From positions 52,477-116,476 of the forward strand of contig CAJNOL010000048.1 in the NCBI GenBank assembly GCA_905250125.1: a DNA stretch of 64,000 nucleotides, in the 5' to 3' direction. Shown piece after piece: positions 1 through 12,600 of this stretch (the stretch's first letter is position 1; every line of letters begins with the position of its first letter). The translations under genes were made by a program, and so were the position numbers. A model generated the notes under the pieces. The model did no database searches. It had not been told where the DNA came from and was given only the letters and a program-made list of their open reading frames with translations. Source of the DNA: Rotaria sordida (taxonomy: Eukaryota > Rotifera > Eurotatoria > Philodinida > Philodinidae).

Positions 1-804
1 GCTTCTCGTATATCTTCTTGTAAATGATTTAATTTCATTTGTAATTGTTTAAATTGTTCAATTGTTGACCAATCTGTTATTGTTGTACGTAATTCTTGTA
101 TTGTTTTAGATATTTGTTCACAACGTTGTTTATATTCATCAATAATTAATTCTAATTCATTATTCCATGTTATTGATTGTCTTTCAACAATTTCTTCATT
201 TGTTATTTGTACATGACGTAATTCATCAATTAAACGTGTATAATGATTTTGTATATTATCAAGAGATTGTTTTCGTGTTTCAATTAATTTTTCTCTTGCA
301 TGATTAATATAATCATTCATATTTAAATAATCTTGTTCTAATGTATTTATATTATTTGTTAATGACGTTAATGTTTCACGTCGATGTTGATTAGCACATT
401 CAAAACAAACAAATAAACAACAATGTGAACATTTAACAAATGATGGTGATTGATTACAAACTTGACATTTACCATTTGCTTCAACATTAAAATTACATGA
501 TTTTATAAGATCAATAACAGTTTGATTTAATGGTAAATCATTTAAAGAATTTATTGTTGAACTTATTTCTTTTCGACAAGTTTTTACAGGACAAAAACGT
601 TTATATTTTTCGTTCCATTCATTTTCAAGACACATTGAACCTTAGCAAAATAAAAAAAAAAAACAATAACAAAGATTTAGAAAAAAAAATCATACAAATA
701 GTATGACCACATGTTGGAAGAACTCGTGGTTCAGTATAACGTTGTAAACATGATGGACAATTAACTAGTGTTTCAAGAAGATGACGAGGTATAGCAGCTG
801 CCAT
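1..804 (-). CDS. TRIM-like RING/B-box/coiled-coil protein, 5' part (3' end off window)
   Basis: Two exons are visible: 696-804 (start ATG at 804-802) and 1-640, joined across a short intron (donor GTATGA, acceptor CTAAG). Exon 1 carries the first half of a RING finger (NCPSCLQ, then CGHTIC), continued in exon 2 (SMCLENEW, later FCPVKTC). A B-box-like Cys/His cluster follows (CQVCNQ, KCSHCC, CFECANQH), then a long Gln/Glu/Leu-rich helical stretch typical of a TRIM coiled coil, which runs off the left edge in frame. RING plus B-box plus coiled coil is the tripartite E3 ubiquitin ligase layout; the C-terminal domain that would identify the subtype (NHL, filamin or other) is not in the window. 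The start is chosen because it lies 16 codons before the first RING Cys. The E3 role is inferred from the family; the partial nature is seen. Confidence 0.85.
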
Positions 805-967
805 GAATACTGAAAAAGAAAAAGAGAATATAACTAAACTTATGCTTACATTTTTATGTACATTATTGGTGGGAGGTTAAGTGTTTGCCATCCTTCTTAT
901 CGATGAGAAAAAAAAAAGGAATAATGCTCATAGGTATAAAATAACCATTCCTCTTCTATCTTACCGG

Positions 968-992
968 TTCATCTCTCTCTCTCTCTCTCTCT
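968..992. repeat. TC dinucleotide microsatellite
   Basis: Run of about ten TC units, about 165 bp upstream of the TRIM-like start codon. Confidence 0.9.
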
Positions 993-1254
993 CCTAGTAT
1001 ATGCAACATCATTTTTCTCGGTGTGAATATTTGTTCAAAGAGAAACATACATATATATAAAACGGTGAGAAAGAAAGAAAGAAAAAAAAATACATATATG
1101 TAATTATTATTGATGACAGGATATCCTTCTCTTCATCCCATATATACGTCGTAATCACTTGTCCGAACATAGGTCACGGTTGAATTGACGATTGTGAATG
1201 AATAAAGATAGGAAATGATATACGATTGAAGCTGATACGGATTTATATTGTGTT

Positions 1255-1292
1255 TATATATAGATATAGATATAGATATAGATATAGATATA
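1255..1292. repeat. GATATA hexanucleotide microsatellite
   Basis: Five to six head-to-tail copies of TATAGA/GATATA in otherwise unique AT-rich DNA. Confidence 0.9.
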
Positions 1293-2739
1293 CTCAAATG
1301 AGTGTATAACATGTTAACCTAACTCATCTTTAAATGTATCATGAGTAAGTATATGATGTGTCATTTGACATCAAAATAGAAGTCATACTATTAACGATCA
1401 AAGAAAAAAAAATAATCTCATTGTTTCATTTTATTGACATTAGCTTGTCGGTATTGGTAAATTATAAAGTAAAAATGACAATAATATAGATATCTTCAGG
1501 CAAATTAAATATAATGCTTGACTAGTCATATAAAGGTCGAGTAATGATGTGTGAATATCTCGAGACAAGTAAATAATCGGCTCCGATCATTCAACCTTTC
1601 ATTTAACATAAAGGTACAAAAAAAGAAACATTAAAGAACTTGAGACATGTCAAATATGAAAGTGTAGACAAACATATATATAAGAGGACTTCGTTCATAT
1701 AAAAGTATTCTTGACAATTGAAAAAATTGAATATGAAATTGCAACAATAGACATTTTAAATTGCTTTTTATGTTCTGTTTACAGAATATATATGCATGAT
1801 TAAGTATTAGTACATGTTGAATTTATGCATTGAAAAATGGTTATTTATATTAGAAAGTGAAAAGGACTTCATTTTCACGCTCGTCACTGTCTCTAGTGTA
1901 TTAATTTAAGTCAGAAAGTAAAAATTTTAATTCTATCCTTTGAAAATATACGGATTCAGGAGAATTTTTTTGTTGAATCGGAAGTAACTTTTTAAAGCAT
2001 CTATTTGCTTTATAGAAAAAATTGTGAACTACAAAATGAGATTTGTCTAATAATATCAATAATTTTGTCTTATATCACTTATTGATGGGACTTAAAATTC
2101 GAATCAAAGCGACATGTGATACACAACATTGTTTACAATGAGCAACCAGATAGATATAATTGAAAGTTCTATTTTTTTTACAATGTAATGAGATTTCAAG
2201 ACATTAAATCAAAGCTTGGAAAGCTTCGTCTAAAAAACTGCCGTAAACAAATGATTGGTTCATAAATTTCATTGTATATCAAAATCATTTTAATTGAATA
2301 ACGATAGGAGTAGAAGAAAGTAATTACCGAGATAAAATTTGGTCCGAAAATCAATCATTTCGTATATTGTGAATGTTATCAAGGGTTCTCATCTGATTAT
2401 GCTGATAAACCCTCATATGTGATTAATCGTTGATCACAGCGCTCTATTGCATTAATGAACAGACGTTGAGCTAAAGGATTTCTCAAACAATCAAGCTTCT
2501 CTCCTAAAATTGTTGATTTTGCGTATACATTGATATTTCGACACAATATCAAGATTGATTTTCGAGACTAAAACTTCAAAATTCATTCATCTATGTATGG
2601 CAATAAATACTTCTCAAAGAAAAAGTCCGTTCCTTAGCGCGATTAGATCTTGAAAAATAGCCATTCCCTAAGTCGTCAAAGCAATAAAGAGTTCTAATGT
2701 GATCGATCTCAAACTTTTACCAACTATTCCATGTAATGG

Positions 2740-3235
2740 AAACCGGAAGAAACCGTCGGTTTTTTCCGATAAACCGCGGTTAACCGGTATCGTTTGATTC
2801 TTTTGTTTCATTAATATTTGTAGTTAAATTTAACAGTTATTTTTCAATTAACCTAATTTTTATTCCAACCAAAAATAAAAATACAAATCGATGCAAAAAA
2901 AAAAACACAAAACTAATCTTAAAACATAAAATATAAAAGAACTAATTTAAGAAGAAGTATTAAAAACTTCAATATGAACAAAAATATTAATTCTCAACTG
3001 AATCTCGTTATCATTATATTGATTCTTTTCTCTGAATAAGCAAGCAAAAGAAATAAGTGATGCGAGAGACACGCACATGTACATATACATGTTTTCTTTT
3101 GTTTTGCAGCTACTCGCTTTCTATAATTCACCGGAAAAATTACAGATGAACTGCGGTTAACCGGTGAAATTTATAACAAACCGCAGTATCCATTAATACC
3201 GGTGGTTTTGACAATTATCACGCACCACTAAAAGT
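2740..3235. mobile_element. GC-rich palindromic patch, probable hAT-like remnant
   Basis: Two clusters rich in AACCGG/CCGGTT (2750-2795 and 3125-3225), each containing CGGTTAACCGGT, flank about 330 bp of AT-rich DNA. Read inward on the minus strand from 3232, the right edge begins TAGTGGTGCGTGATAATTG, which resembles hAT terminal inverted repeats. I do not find the matching left terminus, so the element is truncated or diverged. No transposase reading frame is present. Assignment to hAT is inference from the end motif. Confidence 0.4.
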
Positions 3236-3708
3236 GATCCGATTTTTGTGATATGGGTTGTCTACTGGTTATACAAAAATTGCTCGCCATGAGAAGCATC
3301 CATTTGACAAAGGATCTTTTATCAAAGTACTTAGCTTACAAATTTTGCTTAACAGTGAGCAAAAATAAGGTTGAGAAAACAGTATTTAGAACTATTCATT
3401 TGTTATTTAGTCCTCTATTATCTTATTCACTTGGAGTCTTTGCTTGTATTTAATGAAAGATAAGTAAAGTTAGTTTTCAAAAAATATTTCTTTTAGTATG
3501 CAATCTTCTATTAACTGACACATCTGACATATTGACTCTAAAATGACACGTAGAATTGAAAGGAACTATATTGAGTAATATTTCTATAGCGAGTGATATT
3601 TTATTAGTCGACTCCTTTACATTCGTTACTTCACAGAAAGCAATATTGGTGAATAAAAATTTGATAAGAAAAATTCATGTAGTTCGTAATCTTTGATCAG
3701 CTGAGCCA

Positions 3709-3801
3709 GTCATAAGTAGAAAACGGCGACGACTGGAATTTTGTTTTTCAGAAAATCAGTGGTGGCAGCTCAGCCGATGGACTTATGCTTCTAGTCGTAA
3801 G
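3709..3801. mobile_element. Tiny hAT-like MITE remnant with 8-bp target duplication
   Basis: A 77-bp body (3717-3793) starts TAGAAAACGGCG and ends CTTATGCTTCTA. It is flanked by GTCATAAG (3709-3716) and GTCGTAAG (3794-3801), which match at 7 of 8 positions, the duplication length of hAT elements. Its right part (GTGGTGGCAGCTCAGC then GATGG, CTTATG, TCTA) resembles the right end of the 1.1 kb element at 43446-44562, so it may be a deleted relative. Confidence 0.45.
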
Positions 3802-5464
3802 CGTGTTACCTAATTGAACAAGATAAGTGATCTAAACTAGAGATCCGCATTGCTTTGAATGAAGAAATAAGTATTTATGAATCAGAAGTATCGTTTTTCA
3901 TAAACGGCTCATAGCAATATCATACGGAAGTAAAAAGAAGTGTGTATTGGTCACTCTCTTTTAGCAATGGTCTAATAGCAAATGTGTTACACCGTTACTG
4001 TTTCTGATGTGTGAATGCAAATCTTTTATGACTCTGGACTGCTTAGTTTGATCAATATTTGTTATACGAGAAATAGTTTGCACTGCTTGCTCTATGGAAT
4101 TATACCTATCATGAGAGTTCATGAACCTTTGAGTGACTGTTTTCAAGTTGATATATTCCATTAAGTGATTTCAATTAAGATGTTAATTTTAAGTCACACT
4201 GATGCTAGCAAAACTTGAACCATCGACCAAAAGTAGATCTTCATATCTGTAAAAAAAAATAATTAAGTTTTAGCTCTATTGTTCGTAAATTATTGCATAG
4301 ACTAAATTGAAAGAGTGACCGCGTTTGTTTTTTTTTAAGTAGAATTTCTAAAGTATAAAAGACTGAATTATTTTCATCAAAATTTGGGACATATATTAAT
4401 TATTAACATGCAGGATCTTTTACCAAATATTTCCTCATGATCTTTTAAAATATTCATAGATAATGAAAGAATCAATACTTGTTGGGATAGTTTATGTCAT
4501 AAACAAGTTCTGTTGCTTCTACAACATTTATTGAGCAATAGTAGATCTGAAATTTTGATGCGATACATTTTCGAGAAACTATTTGTGATTTACATACAAT
4601 GGCTCGTAGGCTATTTTATTATCATCAAACTTTTGAACTACTCGAACTGATATATTTGATAATCTACACAAACTTTATCTTTTATATATTCAATAAGAGC
4701 TTATTACATATGAGTATCAATGTCTTTGACGGCACCAGTCTTTACTTTTCAATTGACAAGAATGACAGTTTTCATTATTCACTGAAGTTCATTGCTGTGT
4801 TGAGAACTGTCATAATGTCAAGATAAATGTGTTGGACATTGACATGATAAAAGATTAATATTGTTAAATAAAATGTTTGTAGATTTAGAATGCGTTTATA
4901 AGTATAGTATTAAAAATTTATGAAAAAAAGAAGAGTGCAAGACATGAGAATATCTTCGTAAACTCGACAGCTGACGTTGGACATATATTTTCTAAGTGCT
5001 TTACTGATTTTAATGTTCTCAAAATATATAATATCAGACTTAGAGTAGAAAAGCAAAAAGTTGACTTCAGTTAAATAAGATTTTAAAATTGAAGAATTTG
5101 CGAAACTATTATTTATCTATTTATGGCTTAGCCATTGAGCATAGCTGTATTTTATTTTTATGATGCATTCATTGAAAGATGAACATGACAATTAATAAGC
5201 TCTGAGTATATGAATTTCTATATGCCTACTGAGTTAAATAGAATAATTCTAAAGTTAGTTGTTAAACAAGTCGAATATTTTGATTTGAATTGATACTATG
5301 GTTTTATAATGACATATCAATTAACAATCATAAATTTTGTTAATGAGCTTTATATCAATAATGCGAAAGTTTTTAGAATCTATGTTATTGTAAAAGTACT
5401 ACGTTTAAAATATTTAGAATAAATAAAAAATAAAAACAATTATGTTCTGAGTATCAGTACAATT

Positions 5465-5750
5465 ATGGATCATGACGGTCAAAGCCTTGTTCACAATCAA
5501 ACACATTATCACAAACATAATATTTTTGAACATATTTTTTCACAAAAGTTTCTTCTGGAAAATTTACATTTTTTAAAACTTCTTACATTCTACTTGTTTA
5601 CAACATTCATGACATTTTCTAAGGATATTATTTTGTTTTTGAACATAAAATGCGTTCTCACCGATCATACGTTTTCCAGTAAACTCAATTTTCATAATCG
5701 ATTTAACAAAGAAATATATCTGATTGTTTTCTATGATGGTCTTTAATATT
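5465..5750 (-). pseudogene. Decayed coding fragment with LDLa-like Cys/Asp signature
   Basis: On the minus strand one open stretch contains GENAFYVQ and RKCHECCKQ. After a frame change another contains KNVNFPEETF and then VCDNVFDCEQGFDRHD. The last pattern (C-D-N-x-x-D-C-x-x-G-x-D) is like the calcium-binding end of LDL-receptor class A repeats. No splice-linked neighbours are apparent and a stop interrupts the frame, so I read it as a relic. It could equally be a lone exon of an unrecognised gene. Confidence 0.25.
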
Positions 5751-7402
5751 GTCGTAATAAGGATAATTATAAGTGATTTTAATCTATATTTCACATATGC
5801 ACTGAGGAGGGAACGACTCGAATTGATATCGATTGTTTGAGCTTATATTGTTTTCACAATGAGATCTCCGTAAGAGTAGAAAAATGCTAAAAAACTTCGT
5901 TCCCATGAGATCTCTAGATGTATAAGTTTCTTCATCAATATACTGTTGTCTATCAATTTTGACGTAAAAGATAAATCAATAATTTTATCTATTAAATCAA
6001 CAGAATTGATCATTTATAAACATAGAAGTATTAAATCTACATTTGTTACTATATTTGCCGTCTTTGATAAGCACACACTTGATGTAAGTAATACTTTTAT
6101 CTGAAAATTTATTAATTTTGAGCCATCTGGCTATTATTCAATCTGATAATTTGGCACTCTAAAAGTTAGCTTTTTTTTTGTCATATTCTGGTACACGACT
6201 TTTCATTTTACTAGACATAATCAGTCAAAGAATATCTTTTATATTTCTAATTTTGTTACAGAAATTCACAGATTGAATGAGGAAGTACCAATACAAGTTA
6301 AGACTATGATCTTGTCATATGAGGTTTCGAGCTTATGAGATAAAAAGAAAAGAAAACAATAGTGTACACATTCACTTGGTTTTCTTTCAAAGTAAATTAA
6401 TATTTATTTTTCTTCACTTTGCCACATTGTTCTAAGTTGACTATTGAAAATTGATCACAAAGAGTAATCATTTTTCGAAAAATAAATAGTCTATATCTGT
6501 TGGAACATTCAAACTATTCTTCGCTTTTACTCTCAAGATTTTTTTTCGAATTGGTACCTCAAGCATAAAATGTATTTTTTCATTTTCTGATGACGCTATC
6601 TGTCTTTTCCATCCAACAACTTTATCAGTTCTTCCTTTCATTGTCATGTTCCTGCACTGTGCTTATCAGTAATGTTGCCTCCACTTCATTTTTTCCATAT
6701 GTGCAATAATTATTATAGCTATCGTCGTCCATTTGTCTCTCTAAAAAAAAAAACATTTCGAATAATTTCTATTGACTTTTCTTTATATTATTAATGTTGA
6801 CCATGTCGTAGTACGAATTGAATAGAATTCCAACAAATTCATTTCTCATGATAAATAAGAATCGATTTCATATGTTACACTGATAAGACAAGTGCGTTGA
6901 CAAGACATCAACAGCGCACAAGACAATAGAAAATGTAAAAAAAAAAAACATCGTGAATGAGCATTAGAGTTCTGCGGAGTCAGAAGTTTTTCAAGATTTA
7001 AATAATCATTGTAATTGTGTCTGCATAAAGATGATTCATAGAGAAATAAAAGATTAGAATTTACGAAGAAACGTTTTTCACTATTGGATACGATCACATT
7101 TTATATTCCGCTTATGACTAAGTTTTTATCGTGCTAGAAAAAAATCTTGACATAGTTCATTGACAAAATTCTCTTGAAATTGAGTTTAGAAACACCTTCT
7201 TCTATCATTTATAACGATAAAGAAAAATTTTTTGATGCTAAGATATTTCAAATCTTGGTTAAAGAAAGTCATGACAAATCTCAAATTATTACTAACTTTT
7301 ACTAAATATCTGGTTGCTGATTTCTGGCTTTTGACAAAAACGACAGGAAAGTAGATATCAGAGATTAAAAAACGAAAAACATTATTTCGTTAATACGAAA
7401 GG

Positions 7403-7836
7403 GTATAGATGGAATCGGTACCATTTACCGGCCAGTTCAGTTTGGTATAGGTCTAGATTTCGGATCGATCAATCCGAACTGATCTATACCAGTCTAAATT
7501 ATCCACTTTTCTGGTCTGTAATTGTATCCATATAAAAAACAATAAGTAGAGCCAAGCCTAATCTCGCTAATCATGCAACAATTAGTTTAATAAAGAGCTT
7601 AGAGAGAGCTCTCACTGAAACTATTGTTGCCAATAGTGAAGCATTATGCTAGTATGTGGCAAGCTACCAATTTAACTCAAAACAGTTCACTATGGAGCGA
7701 GATTTCATTTTAAAGCTTGATCTGTTGCTTGTAAATCGGTATATTGTCAGTAGACCGGCATTCAATGATGAACTGACGTATCACCAATGCTTCGTTTATT
7801 ACCGGTAGACCGATTTTGTATCGGTACCATCTATAC
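7403..7836. mobile_element. Short element with inverted ends (GTATAGATGG)
   Basis: The left end reads GTATAGATGG followed by TCGGTACC; the right end carries the same words in reverse complement (GGTACC then CCATCTATAC, ending 7836). The 434-bp body is AT-rich with GC-rich ends, as in MITEs, and has no open reading frame of note. I could not define a target site duplication, so the superfamily is unknown. Confidence 0.5.
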
Positions 7837-9673
7837 TAAAAAGTGTTCCAAAAGTTTCGATCCCTCTCTATAAATTGACGTTATTCATACAAATACATAT
7901 GTGAACAGTTGACTGAAATACACAATTTTGTAGAAAAAGACTAAAGCTATCATCTGAAAAGAAAATAGTTTGAATTTCATTGAGTTCATGAAAAGTTATA
8001 GTTTCTTTATTAAAAATGACTAAACATTTTACATCTTAAATTTTTCGGCAGAAGTAAAAGTATTCTTGTAATGTCTGAATGATTAAAGTAGAGAAAAATG
8101 TTAATTTCTAAGTGTTTTTACATGATTCTATAGAGTTCGGCAAGTTCTACAAGAATATGAACATCAAAATTTTCAAATAACAATAGTTGACTGACTGATA
8201 TTTTGATGCTTCGCGATGTAGTGCAATGTAGTGACGCTGAAAATAACCTTTCTTCCGAGCTACATGAACAGACTGAACAGTCGATCAGCTAAAGTTCTTA
8301 AAAGTTGAGGCTATTCTTTCTAATGTTGAATACATGAAATTTCTATTAGTCTTTTTGTCGTTCTGCAAGTGCTGCATTGCAAACAAGACCAGATTTATTT
8401 TTGATATCCATATTCTTGTGGAGTTTGTTGAACTCTATCGAAGCATATAGACAAAATCAAACAAAACGAGACAAATTTGTTTTTTTTGTAAAATTCAAAG
8501 GTGAGTTGCGGGAGTTTAGCGTAGTTACAATTTCTGGTCTTCAGTTTATGAATAGTTTATAAAAAATGACGCCTACTTTTCGTTTTTTATGGTTGAAAAA
8601 ACTAGAAAGCCCTATTTCATTAAAGTTGTCCCTACATGATGCAAATTTACCTGCCTTTTTCTCAAAAAAAATCGAGAAATTGTGTCAAAAATCCTTTCCT
8701 TGGTAATCAAGTTTTTTGGAAATCTTAATATAACGTAAAATAATTTTTTTGTATGATTTACGAAAGAACTCACTTTGTTGAATAAGAGTCCTAAGTTTCA
8801 GGATAAATGAGTAAATATCTACAGAGAGATGAATGGATCAAAAATAGTCTATTCGTACTCTATCATATCGCTAACGACGAGTAAGCTTAGTTTTTTGAAA
8901 AATCTACACATGGTCGGGAAAAAAGTTTGGATAGAAGTTCTGTAGCCTCAATAGTCGTCTACAAAATGTACTATTTAGTTTTCAAACCAATCTCCTCATC
9001 TTATAATCTTTTTTAAATTCAAATAAATACAGTGAAAACTGACGTTATTTTCAGGTCACGTCGCTAATGAATGATATTGCCCATATAAAAATCTTTAAAA
9101 AACAATATTTCGTTTCATAATCAATAAAGCAACCATAACTTTTCATGATATCGTTGGAATTCGAACTGTTATGTTTTCATATTATAACTTCAATCTTTCT
9201 CTACAAAACTGTGTGCAGTATCAATTTGAGAATTGTCATTTCTTGATTGCCCTTCTACTTGTAACTTGTTTTTTTTGTTCGAATTAATTATCGAAATCTA
9301 CGAACAGCTTAAGTTGATACAACATTACAATTTATTCGTAATGTAACTATAACTCAATCATCTATATTCATCATATTGACAATCTATGATCGATTAAATT
9401 TCGTTTTATTTTTCAAAAAGCATTTATTTTAGAATTTCTTGACTTTTTTTATTTATTTAACAGGAGTCTCATTAGACTACAGGCGACAGCAAACAAAAAA
9501 AAACACAGTTTGACTAATCAATACAATATAATAATAACAAAGACACAACAAATACACATCTATATTTATATGCTATACAAATTGACCAAAGCCAATATCG
9601 ATTTATAATCGGGAGTTGTCATCTAAAACAAAAAAACAAAAGAGTTACAAATCATAAAACACCTAAACTCTTT

Positions 9674-12600
9674 TTAACCATCTTGCGGTGCTGCACGTTT
9701 ACGACCACGCGTAGCTGTTGAAGCACGTGTTTTTGGACCATGTCCACCACCTGGTTCATCATTAAGAATACGACGATAATTAATTAATGGTTGCCATGCA
9801 TCACCTTCAATTGTTGCATTATGAACAAGTTTATCAACATGATCATAACTAAACACAAATAATAACATAACATAACATTAAAAAAAAAAATTTTTATTCT
9901 TACATTGCTTTTTTATCCGGTTTAAGAAGTTTTGAAGCAAATTCTGGTAAAACTTCAAGAAATAAAATATTTGGACCAGGTTGTGTTGGATCATCATGTT
10001 TGAATAATGGTGTTAATGCAAAACGAATACATTCACTAGATAAAAAAAAAAAAAAGTTCAAAATTAAATATACGAAAATGAAATCTCATAAAAATCATAC
10101 CGATGAAGTGCAGCAAGTGCTTCGCGTTGTTTAGCCATATCAAGACCAAATGAAAGATTAAATCGACGAGCTAATTCCTAATTTAAAAACAAAAAAAACA
10201 ATATTTCAAATAATTTTTTTCAATTATTATTCTTACTCGTAATGGTGATAAATCAATATTAACCGTTTCATCATTACCAGCTGCTTCTTGTGCAGCATCA
10301 CGAGTTGCAATACAATCTTTATAAACCTAGAAAAAACAAAAAACATTTATAAATTACATCAATAAAATCTATTCTACATACAGCCATAAGACTATAAGCC
10401 ATGGTTTTTGCTGTATGAATTTTAGAAATATCTCGAGCACGTGTAAATGTATTTTTAATAATATCACCAAAATCATTGCTAAACTACAAAACAAAAAACA
10501 TAATAAAATTCTTTTTTGTTTAGATAAAAAAAAAAAAAAAAAAAACTTTACTTTGACATAATATTTAAGAATATTAGTTGCAGCTTGAATTGGTAATACA
10601 TTATGTACGATTAATTTACAATAAGCAGCTAATAAATTACGTTTTTTATGAAGTGTTTCAATTTTAGCTTGTTCATCTTGATCTAAAAATATTCATTTAT
10701 AAAAATGAAATTAATCTTATTGTTTTTTTGTTTTACTTTTTGGTTCTTCAGCAAAAAAAACATATGTATTTAAAAATGTTAATAATGCTTGTATAAGATT
10801 TTCATTAATTTCAATAGCAAGTACTTGATAATCAGGATTTTTATCAACTAAATGTGGACTCATACTTATTAATAAATCACATAATGTTGAATATGCATAA
10901 TGACATATTTGAGTATTAGCATGTAACATTAATTTTTGACATAATGCACATAATTTTCGACTTCGTTTAACAAGTTTTTTTAATAAATCCTAAAATTAAA
11001 TATTATGTTTCAATATCTATTTTTAATTCGAGATAATGAAAAGTTTTCTGTGTTAGCAAAATGACTATATAGTTATTCATTAAAGAAAAATCCCTTCTGA
11101 AACAGGATGTTCGCTATATTTATTTTGTTCATAATAAGATTGATAAAGCACTTGTGTATCATTTTAATAGGACAAAAAATGTGTTATAACGGGTTATCGA
11201 AGAGTAATTTAAGAAAATGTTCGTCCATTTTTCAGCCTCTTAAAGGAGCCTACAGGAAATTGAAAGCATCGAGTGAATATAAGAATTTTGTGTTTTCTTT
11301 CCAAATATGACTCGAAAATTTTCGTAGGACTTCTTATTCAAAAGTTATAAGCCAACCTCAAATACAGTGAATAAAAGAGCAAGCATATCTCTATAAAATG
11401 GTATACTAATGATTAGTTTACTGCAAGCTATTTGTCAACAATGAGTATTTTCATAAGACACATCACGTCAATTTTCTCGATTTCTATGAAGAACAGACTT
11501 CCAAAGTGAGCTCAACATTTTCTGAATGATTATTTTGAAACTTTTGATTCTTGTATGAGTCTACAAAGAACAATCTCGCCTTTACTTCTATGCAAAAAAT
11601 TGGTAATATAATATATACAGTAAAGACTATTGCTGCAAAAAACTTCAATTTTCTCCGTCGAAACTTAATTTGCATGACTCTAAAAGGTCGACTCATAATT
11701 CCCCCTGATCAGAAGTTCTGGACAAATGTTAAACCTAATTTCGAAGACAATACAAAATTTTGATTGAAAATGAATGTATATTTTATCAAAATACTTATTA
11801 TCTCATCGGTTGAGTTCAAAAGTACGAAACATTACACTCGTTGTTTTTCATTAATATTTTAAAACTTAAAGGCAAAACGAATTTTATAGTTATCAAATTG
11901 TAGTGACATATTTTGTTTTCTTCTACGGAAATATTACCTTATCAAATTGCATATCCAATTGATATAATCCCCAAAGTAAACTACGATTAGCAATACCAAA
12001 ACATTTATCAACAATCTATAAATATAAAATAATTATTTAAAAATAAATAATTTGAATCTATATATAAACCTCTGGTGACATATCTTCATTATCAATAGCT
12101 GCTTTAAATAATAAATGTATTTTATCCCATAAATCTGTATTACCCAAATCATGACATCTAGAAATAATTATTTATTATTATTATCTAATTAAATCAATTT
12201 CTCATACTGATGAAATGCATCTAATTTTCTTAAATTAAGTAATAATGGATATAAATCATCTTCATCAGCTTCATCCTAATTAAGACAAACAAAAAAATAA
12301 TAATAATTTCTAAACACAAAATTCAATCATCATACCATTTCTTCAAAAATACCCATTGCAGCATTAAAATTTGCTAAAATTTTATCAATTATATTTCCAC
12401 GATGTGCAATAGCTCGATTTGATAATGTAAAACTAACATCACAAACACATTCAAAACATTTTGAAACAGCATCAAAAATCTAATTGAATAAAATATTTGA
12501 AAGAAAAATTAAATTAAAAACAAAAATATTTCAACAAACTTCAGCTGTTGTATGTCGTTGTACAATATCACTTAATGCATTTAAATAAGCATCAAGATCA

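Larger units (their letters stand above)
805..9673. other. Long AT-rich intergenic stretch without a supported gene
   Basis: About 8.9 kb between the TRIM-like gene and the 3' end of STAG. Open frames are short and lack family motifs, splice-linked continuity or coding-like composition. It holds simple repeats (a TC run near 968-992, a GATATA run near 1256-1292), a GC-rich palindromic patch at 2750-3235, a tiny hAT-like insertion at 3717-3793, an LDLa-like gene fragment near 5465-5750 and an inverted-end element at 7403-7836. It must contain the TRIM-like promoter just upstream of 804, but I cannot point to a core element. Confidence 0.6.

Noticed and set aside
2695-3240. AATGTGAT/AAAGTGAT as the 8-bp duplication of the GC-rich remnant
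   Set aside because: The left copy is not adjacent to a matching terminus, so the 7 of 8 match is likely chance.
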